This document shows, piece after piece, positions 6,972 through 11,088 of a stretch of 11,088 nt of DNA. Below the pieces are notes generated by a model. That model was given only the letters and a program-made list of their open reading frames with translations. It had not been told where the DNA came from and searched no databases. Origin of the DNA: Clostridia bacterium (GTDB lineage: Bacteria; Bacillota; Clostridia; Oscillospirales; CAG-272); NCBI GenBank assembly GCA_900770145.1, contig CAAGJL010000288.1, forward strand, positions 1 to 11,088, written 5' to 3'. The position numbers and the translations under genes are program-made. The stretch's first letter is position 1, and each line of letters starts with the position of its first letter.

Positions 6972-6991
6972 GTGGTTTGCAATACCACATT
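6969..6991. promoter_or_regulatory. Palindromic operator candidate over the -10/start region
   Basis: AATGTGGT (6969-6976) and ACCACATT (6984-6991) are perfect 8-bp inverted arms around a 7-base spacer, centred near 6980. The left arm overlaps the end of the -10 hexamer and the spacer covers the predicted transcription start. This is a classical place for a dimeric repressor. Alternatively the RNA could form part of a 5' hairpin, but most of the left arm lies upstream of the start site, which argues for a DNA site. No matching regulator gene is in the window. Confidence 0.55.
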
Positions 6992-7021
6992 CAATCATTT
7001 TCAAGAACCGCCCGTCTGACG

Positions 7022-7030
7022 AAAGGAGGG
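7022..7030 (+). promoter_or_regulatory. Ribosome binding site of the glycosyltransferase gene
   Basis: AAAGGAGGG lies 5 bases before the ATG at 7036. It excludes the longer in-frame reading that would start at 6943, inside the promoter itself. Confidence 0.88.
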
Positions 7031-7035
7031 CACTC

Positions 7036-8313
7036 ATGCAACTGTTTGATTTTCTGCTTGGCGTTTATATCGTCTGTATGGCGAGCTGTCTCATTCTCTA
7101 CCTGCCGCGCCTGCGGTGCTGGCTGTATGCCCGCTACCGCCAACCCCGGCTGGTGGCAAAAACCAAACGCAATCTTGCCGTCATCATCCCGGCGCGCAAT
7201 GAAAGCGCCGCCATTTCCCCCCTGTTGGAAAGCCTTGACCGACAGACCTATCCCAAGGAGTATTTCGACGTTCACGTCATCGTCAAGGAGCCGGACGACC
7301 CAACCATCGCCATCGCCGGGAAAGCCGGCGCACGGGTGCACGTGGTGCGGGGGCAGAAATGCAAAGGCGACGCGTTGGACGCGTGCCTGAAAGACATTCT
7401 GACCGACGAGCCGACCCGCTATGACAATTATATTATTGTAGACGCGGACTGCATTCTGGACGAAAAGTTTTTGGAGGAAATGAACAACGCCGCCGAAAGC
7501 GGTGCCGAGATCATCACCTCCAAAAAGAAAGTCAAAAACTATTTTTACGGCAACCGGGAGACCCAACCGCTTTCTGCCTGTTGCAACGGCATTATCTGGA
7601 CGCTGATGGACAACATGGGCAACGCGGCGAAAAGCAAAAACGGGATGCCCTGCTTTGTGGTCGGCACGGGACTGATGCTCCGCGCGGACATTGTGCGGCA
7701 AAACGGCGGCTGGCCCTATCGCGCCACCGTGACCGAAGATGTGGAATTGCAGCAGGACACCGTGTTGCGGGGCTGGAAAACCTTTTATTATCAGTACGCC
7801 GTGCTGTATATGGAGGAGGCGACCAACCACCACGTCACGAACAAGCGCCGTCGGCGCTGGATGACCGGCGTGGTGGACAGCAAACGCCTTTATGCCCCGA
7901 AAATCGCGGCGGACGCCAAAGCGCGGCACCGCCATCGGGAAATTTATCACACCCGCAACCTGTGGATTGTGTATCTGTTTGTGGGGCTTGCCACGCTCTT
8001 TTTCGCGGCAAACGCCGTTACGGCAATCGTACTGAGCACCTTCCGGGTGGCGGAGTGGTTCTACGCCGCGCGCAACGCCGCCGTCGGCTTCCTGACCGTT
8101 TACCTGATGTTCTTTGTCATGACAGCGGTGGCGCTGTTTGCCGATTGGGAGAACATCCGGATCCCGTTTTACCGCAAAATAGAATTGCTGTTTGTGCACC
8201 CGCTCTTTTATATGGAATATATTCCGATTGTGGGCGTGGCGCTGTTTACCGGCTTCGGGCGTACGTGGGATGCCATTGACCGCGTCAGTTTTGCCGAAAA
8301 CGAAGGAAAATAA
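7036..8313 (+). CDS. Membrane-bound family 2 glycosyltransferase
   Basis: The 425-residue protein has an N-terminal membrane helix (about 5-24), a cytosolic GT-A domain, and three or so C-terminal membrane segments (about 310-334, 346-369, 384-406). It should transfer a sugar from a nucleotide-sugar donor to a lipid acceptor at the membrane. GT2 hallmarks are visible: VIIPARNE at 49-56 at the start of the nucleotide-binding fold, the metal-binding DAD at 136-138 in YIIVDADC, the acidic TED at 233-235 as likely catalytic base region, and RRRRW at 271-275 in the place of the Q..RW motif. Layout and length resemble CrtQ-like and other lipid GT2 enzymes more than polysaccharide synthases with many helices. 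It is the first gene of a three-gene operon, and the next ATG follows its stop by two bases. Sugar and acceptor cannot be told from sequence. Confidence 0.93.
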   Translation: MQLFDFLLGVYIVCMASCLILYLPRLRCWLYARYRQPRLVAKTKRNLAVIIPARNESAAISPLLESLDRQTYPKEYFDVHVIVKEPDDPTIAIAGKAGARVHVVRGQKCKGDALDACLKDILTDEPTRYDNYIIVDADCILDEKFLEEMNNAAESGAEIITSKKKVKNYFYGNRETQPLSACCNGIIWTLMDNMGNAAKSKNGMPCFVVGTGLMLRADIVRQNGGWPYRATVTEDVELQQDTVLRGWKTFYYQYAVLYMEEATNHHVTNKRRRRWMTGVVDSKRLYAPKIAADAKARHRHREIYHTRNLWIVYLFVGLATLFFAANAVTAIVLSTFRVAEWFYAARNAAVGFLTVYLMFFVMTAVALFADWENIRIPFYRKIELLFVHPLFYMEYIPIVGVALFTGFGRTWDAIDRVSFAENEGK

Positions 8314-8315
8314 AT

Positions 8316-9194
8316 ATGAAAAAAATAGCTACCGACGATTCCCGCCCCGCGGTCCTTGCAAGGATCGCGGAGCTGGAAAAAGCGGGACGGTTTGACGAGC
8401 ATACCGATCCGGTGGATATGAGCATAGCCATGCCCGTAACGCCGGATTTTCCCTATGTGCGCACCGCTTTCCGCGACAAATGCGACGCCTTTTTCCGCCG
8501 CCGTTTTGTGGTGTATCCCTTTACGAGAAAGACCTGTCGCCGGGATTTTGACCTGAAAATCGAGGGCAAAGAACATCTTCGCGGCGTGGGCGCGGCAATT
8601 GTGACCTGCAATCACTTTACCAAATTTGACTGTCTTGCCGTGCAGTATGCTCTGCGCCCCAACCGCCCGTTTGTGGTGGCGGCGCACTTCAACAATATGC
8701 GCGGCAGTTTTGGGGACGCCATGCGCGCGGGCGGGATGTTGCCGATGGGAGAAGATCTTGCCACCGCCAAAAAATTTCTCGCCGCCGTGCGGCACTATCT
8801 CGCGCACGGAAAGCGGGTGCTGGTGTACCCGGAGCAGGCCATGTGGTGGTTTTACCGCAAACCCCGCCCGATGAAAGACGGCGCCTTTGACCTTGCCGTG
8901 CGTAACGGCGTGCCGGTACTGCCGTTGTTTATCACCATGCGCCCCTCCGGAAACACAGACGATAACGGGATCGAATACCCGTATCTGACCCTGCATATCA
9001 TGCCCCCGATCACCGCGCCGGCGGAATCGGGTTTCCGGGACAAGGTGCGGTATCTGAGGGAAGAAAACGAGCGCCTCTGCCGCGAGAAATACCGCGAGGT
9101 CTACGGGGAGGAGCCGACATACGCCTGTGGCGACTGGGAGACGGTTTTTGCCCGCCGAACGGGCAAGGGAGCCTCTGCCGGGGGGAAGGAGTAA
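8316..9194 (+). CDS. PlsC-type lysophospholipid acyltransferase family protein
   Basis: This 292-residue protein belongs to the 1-acylglycerol-3-phosphate O-acyltransferase superfamily, which moves an acyl group from acyl-ACP or acyl-CoA to a lipid hydroxyl at the membrane surface. The catalytic NH(X)4D box is intact in CNHFTKFD (Asn99, His100, Asp105). The second conserved block, usually FPEGTRS, reads VYPEQAMWWFYRKPRPMKDGAF from residue 170, keeping Pro-Glu and a downstream K.GAF but losing the Gly-Thr-Arg. The GVPVLPLFI strand (198-206) is typical. There is no clear membrane helix, so contact with the bilayer is probably peripheral. The ATG lies two bases past the glycosyltransferase stop, with GAAGGAAA inside the end of that gene as ribosome site, so the two are translationally linked. 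The altered block suggests an acceptor other than lysophosphatidic acid. The housekeeping PlsC role is possible but less likely in this setting. Confidence 0.9.
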   Translation: MKKIATDDSRPAVLARIAELEKAGRFDEHTDPVDMSIAMPVTPDFPYVRTAFRDKCDAFFRRRFVVYPFTRKTCRRDFDLKIEGKEHLRGVGAAIVTCNHFTKFDCLAVQYALRPNRPFVVAAHFNNMRGSFGDAMRAGGMLPMGEDLATAKKFLAAVRHYLAHGKRVLVYPEQAMWWFYRKPRPMKDGAFDLAVRNGVPVLPLFITMRPSGNTDDNGIEYPYLTLHIMPPITAPAESGFRDKVRYLREENERLCREKYREVYGEEPTYACGDWETVFARRTGKGASAGGKE

Positions 9195-9199
9195 CTCTC

Positions 9200-9790
9200 A
9201 TGTTTCGCTATTATCTTGCGGTTATTTTCGGGGGCACGGGGCTGATCGCCCTGCTGGCGGCGCTGGCAGGGGGCGTTCCCGCCGGGAAAGCGATTCTTGC
9301 CGCTGTCTCCACCGCCGCCGCCGCGTTTCTTGCGGACGCGGTCTGCGCGCTTGCCACGCGCCGGTGCATACCGGAACAAAAAATGAACCCGTTTGCGCGG
9401 GTCTGGAAGGTACATCGTTTTGAACGCCGCTTTTACGTGAAGCTCGGCATCCGCCGCTGGAAGGACAAAATCCCCGAAACCGGGGGGCTTTTGGTCGGCT
9501 TTTCCAAAAGCGCGGTTGCGGATCGGCATGACAATGCTTATTTGCTGAAATTTTTGAAAGAGACCTGCTATGCGGAGCTGATGCATATCATCTCCATTCC
9601 CTGCGGGTTTTTGGTGTTGCTGTTGGCTCTCGCGTGGGATTCCATTCCGCATTTTATCGCGTGGTTCGGGCTCCCTGTGGCAATCGTCAACGCGTTTCTC
9701 CAACTCCTGCCCATTTTTGTCCAGCGCTACGTCCGCCCGTTTCTGCTTTCGGCATACCGATATAACGAAACGCATCGGCGGCAGGGCTGA
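9200..9790 (+). CDS. CrtO-like acyltransferase (glycosyl-4,4'-diaponeurosporenoate acyltransferase family)
   Basis: The 196-residue protein has four predicted membrane helices in two pairs (about 4-24, 30-52, 131-148, 153-175), with a polar region of about 75 residues between the pairs. That region and the second pair recall CrtO of the staphyloxanthin pathway, which acylates the glucose of a glycosylated carotenoid: a W+.H.FE..FYVKLGIRRWKDKIPETGG block (69-96), GFSKS (100-104), FLKETCYAELMHI (118-130), and VNAFLQLLPIFVQRYVRP (163-180) near the C-terminus. The first helix pair is typical of the longer clostridial relatives. The start at 9200 has GGAAGGAG in the end of the preceding gene and lies five bases past its stop. 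As no carotenoid genes are present, the acceptor is more likely another glycolipid. The family call rests on remembered motifs, and the biochemical activity here is inferred. Confidence 0.75.
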   Translation: MFRYYLAVIFGGTGLIALLAALAGGVPAGKAILAAVSTAAAAFLADAVCALATRRCIPEQKMNPFARVWKVHRFERRFYVKLGIRRWKDKIPETGGLLVGFSKSAVADRHDNAYLLKFLKETCYAELMHIISIPCGFLVLLLALAWDSIPHFIAWFGLPVAIVNAFLQLLPIFVQRYVRPFLLSAYRYNETHRRQG

Positions 9791-9825
9791 AACGCACTTG
9801 CACTGCGCCCGATCGGCAATATGCC

Positions 9826-9926
9826 TCCGGCGCCGGTTGCCGAAAGAATTTTAGAAAAAGGAAAGGGGGCTTCTGAGAAGCCCCCTTTCCAATTCCCGCA
9901 AAAACTTTTGGGCAACCGGCGCCGGA
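9826..9926. repeat. Outer 16-bp inverted repeat around the terminator
   Basis: TCCGGCGCCGGTTGCC (9826-9841) is the exact reverse complement of GGCAACCGGCGCCGGA (9911-9926). Each arm also contains the self-palindrome CCGGCGCCGG. Together with the inner stem it can fold into a long two-step hairpin of about 101 bases. It might be a small palindromic repeat family (REP/MITE-like) or simply an elaborate convergent terminator; no target-site duplication was recognised. Confidence 0.8.
9855..9890 (-). terminator. Terminator for the exonuclease gene, perhaps also for the operon
   Basis: A perfect 14-bp stem (9860-9873 with 9877-9890) has a three-base loop. On the minus strand it is followed by TTTTTC (9854-9859), making a good terminator for the exonuclease gene. 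On the plus strand only AATTCCC follows, so termination of the operon from the other side would be weaker, although this is the first strong hairpin after its last stop. Confidence 0.85.
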
Positions 9927-9993
9927 ATGTTGCGTGTGTGCACTCAAAGTAACGTACAAGCCGAACAGCCGCACCGCAAGGTGCCGGGATGAA

Positions 9994-11088
9994 TTATGAA
10001 ATTTTTGCCGGGACGGATTCTTGCCCGGTGATGACGGTTTCTTCCGTTTCTTCCGTTTCGGCGGATTCCCCGCCGGTTTCCGTCTCCTCCGGGGCGGTGC
10101 CGGGGGCGGGGATTTCTACATGCGCGCCGCTCTCGTCAAACTTCATTTTCGGTTTGCGGGAGAGCTTGACCTCGCTGGTTTCCAGCAGGTCAAACAGCAC
10201 GCGGAGCGGCAATACGTCGATCCCGGCGCCGGCTTCGTTCAGTTCTTTCACGGTTTGCAGGCGGGCGTCTTCCTCGGGGGTGCCGTAGGTGTACAGCGTG
10301 TCTGCCTCCTTGGTGACCAAGGTGTAACGCCCGCCCGCGTTGACAATCATCTGCGCGAGATACAGCATCTCGTTGAAGTGATAGCGCTGGTAGGCAAGGC
10401 TCACGGTCACGGTGTGACCGGAAAGCATCGGCGGTTTGCGGGTCTTTTTCGGTTTGACGGTATGCAGATACTCCACAAAATGCGCCGCATTGGCGGAGCC
10501 TTTTTCCATCCGGTTGCTTTCGTCTTCCTCGCCGGGGGCGGGGTTTGCTTTTCCTCTGCCTTTTCCGCCGCGGTGGCGCTTTTTCTTGCCGCCTTCCGGC
10601 TCCGGCTTTTTCCAGGCGTAGTCGATATTGCCGTCCTTTGTTTCCCCGGCGCAGTCCGGGTATTTTTCCAGGATTCCGGCAAGGTTGGTGCCGTGATACT
10701 CCGCAATGGCTTTGAGGATGCGCATGGTATTGTACGCGTCCTCGTCGCTGCGGTGCAGGTTTTCCGCCTCTACACCGCACCACGCAAGCAGGGAATCCTC
10801 TAAGTTTTTTGCGGTGTTGTTTTCGGGCTGGCGGGCGTAAATCTGCTGTACGTCATAAAAACGGTAAGCAAAAGGCGCCAATCCGTAGCGGCGGCAGTCG
10901 TCCTGCAAAAAATGCACGTCGTTTGTCACGGCATAACCGATGACGATGGTGTCCGGATCCTCAAACATCTCCCGAAACCGGTCGTAAAACTCCGGGAAAG
11001 GGGGCAGAGCCCCGAAAATGCTGCGGGGGTACGCCATCATTTTTTTGGCAACGTACCAGTCAAACCGATCGTGCGGGTTGATCAGCAC
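9994..11088 (-). CDS. DnaQ-fold 3'-5' exonuclease with BRCT-like domain (N-terminus beyond the window)
   Basis: The visible 364 residues are the C-terminal part of a larger protein; the frame is open to the window edge, and the GTG at 11086-11088 is not taken as the start. Numbering from the edge, ExoII-type GYAVTNDVHFLQDDC is at 51-65 (metal ligand Asp57), and LEDSLLAWCGVE with H112RSDED117 forms the ExoIII HX4D motif. The ExoI D.E motif, expected upstream, must lie outside. The nuclease part ends near 140. A basic linker (KKKRHRGGKGRGK, 168-180) that could bind nucleic acid follows. Residues about 221-303 (LSGHTVTVSL to LFDLLE, with AGGRYTLVTKEADTLYTY) look like a BRCT-type fold, though this is a tentative reading. 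The last 40 residues are acidic Glu/Thr-rich. It resembles PolC/DinG-type stand-alone exonucleases used in DNA repair or RNA trimming. It is convergent with the glycolipid-type operon. Confidence 0.82.
   Translation of the reverse strand: MLINPHDRFDWYVAKKMMAYPRSIFGALPPFPEFYDRFREMFEDPDTIVIGYAVTNDVHFLQDDCRRYGLAPFAYRFYDVQQIYARQPENNTAKNLEDSLLAWCGVEAENLHRSDEDAYNTMRILKAIAEYHGTNLAGILEKYPDCAGETKDGNIDYAWKKPEPEGGKKKRHRGGKGRGKANPAPGEEDESNRMEKGSANAAHFVEYLHTVKPKKTRKPPMLSGHTVTVSLAYQRYHFNEMLYLAQMIVNAGGRYTLVTKEADTLYTYGTPEEDARLQTVKELNEAGAGIDVLPLRVLFDLLETSEVKLSRKPKMKFDESGAHVEIPAPGTAPEETETGGESAETEETEETVITGQESVPAKIS

Larger units (their letters stand above)
9791..9993. other. Convergent intergenic region with nested inverted repeats
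   Basis: This 203-base space separates the plus-strand operon from the minus-strand exonuclease gene. No gene is supported in it. Its content is an outer 16-bp inverted repeat (9826-9841 with 9911-9926) enclosing a 14-bp terminator stem (9860-9890). The rest shows no recognisable structure. Confidence 0.7.

Noticed and set aside
3979..6990. A 1003-codon open frame on the minus strand, opposite the surface-protein gene
   Set aside because: It has no ribosome site or promoter, crosses two plus-strand control regions and the terminator, and its phenylalanine/leucine/glycine stretches are just the complement of the Glu/Pro repeats. The plus strand has the signal peptide, motifs and control signals.
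6991..8199. A 402-codon minus-strand frame opposite the glycosyltransferase
   Set aside because: It is a shadow made by strong third-position G/C bias. No start signals or family motifs are present, whereas the plus strand has GT2 motifs and a perfect promoter.
7036..9790. Calling the operon a staphyloxanthin or carotenoid cluster
   Set aside because: No squalene/phytoene synthase-like or desaturase gene is present in the window; only the glycosyl- and acyltransferase steps have counterparts.

Overview
The window reads as chromosomal DNA of a Gram-positive, low-to-mid-GC Bacillota, most likely class Clostridia. The reasons are AGGAGG-type ribosome sites before every gene with a visible start, sigma-A promoters with textbook spacing, a clostridial-type GAPDH, a PgcA-size phosphoglucomutase, a DUF4830-like membrane protein and a GLUG/beta-helix surface protein. 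No IS element, CRISPR array, tRNA or rRNA was seen. Coding density is high, and genes change direction at clear promoters and terminators.

Left part (1-3023, minus strand): two central-carbon genes, each with its own sigma-A promoter. gap (129-1157) encodes a phosphorylating GAPDH and ends at a strong GC-rich terminator. Upstream of it lies a phosphoglucomutase/phosphomannomutase (1341-3023), with all four family motifs intact. They could link glycolysis with sugar-1-phosphate supply for envelope polymers.

Middle (3254-6843, plus strand): a small membrane-anchored DUF4830-like protein (3254-3745) with a strong terminator, then a 300-base AT-rich gap carrying an extended -10 promoter. Next comes a 907-residue protein with a signal peptide, an extracellular GLUG/beta-helix part, a membrane region, a Glu/Pro-rich repeat linker and a conserved, probably cytosolic C-terminal domain. 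It also ends at a strong terminator.

Right part (7036-9790, plus strand): a tight three-gene operon. It encodes a membrane GT2 glycosyltransferase, a PlsC-type lysophospholipid acyltransferase and a small four-helix protein resembling CrtO (glycosyl-4,4'-diaponeurosporenoate acyltransferase). Transcription starts from a perfect TTGACA-N17-TATAAT promoter whose -10/start region is overlapped by an 8-bp-arm palindrome, suggesting repressor control. Glycosyl transfer plus two acyltransferases suggests synthesis of an acylated glycolipid. It recalls the CrtQ/CrtO half of the staphyloxanthin pathway, but no carotenoid synthase or desaturase gene is present here. This operon is the best candidate for an undescribed system in the window.

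Far right (9994-11088, minus strand): the C-terminal part of a DnaQ-fold 3'-5' exonuclease cut by the window edge, with a basic linker, a BRCT-like domain and an acidic tail. It converges on the operon, and the space between them holds a nested inverted repeat that includes its terminator.
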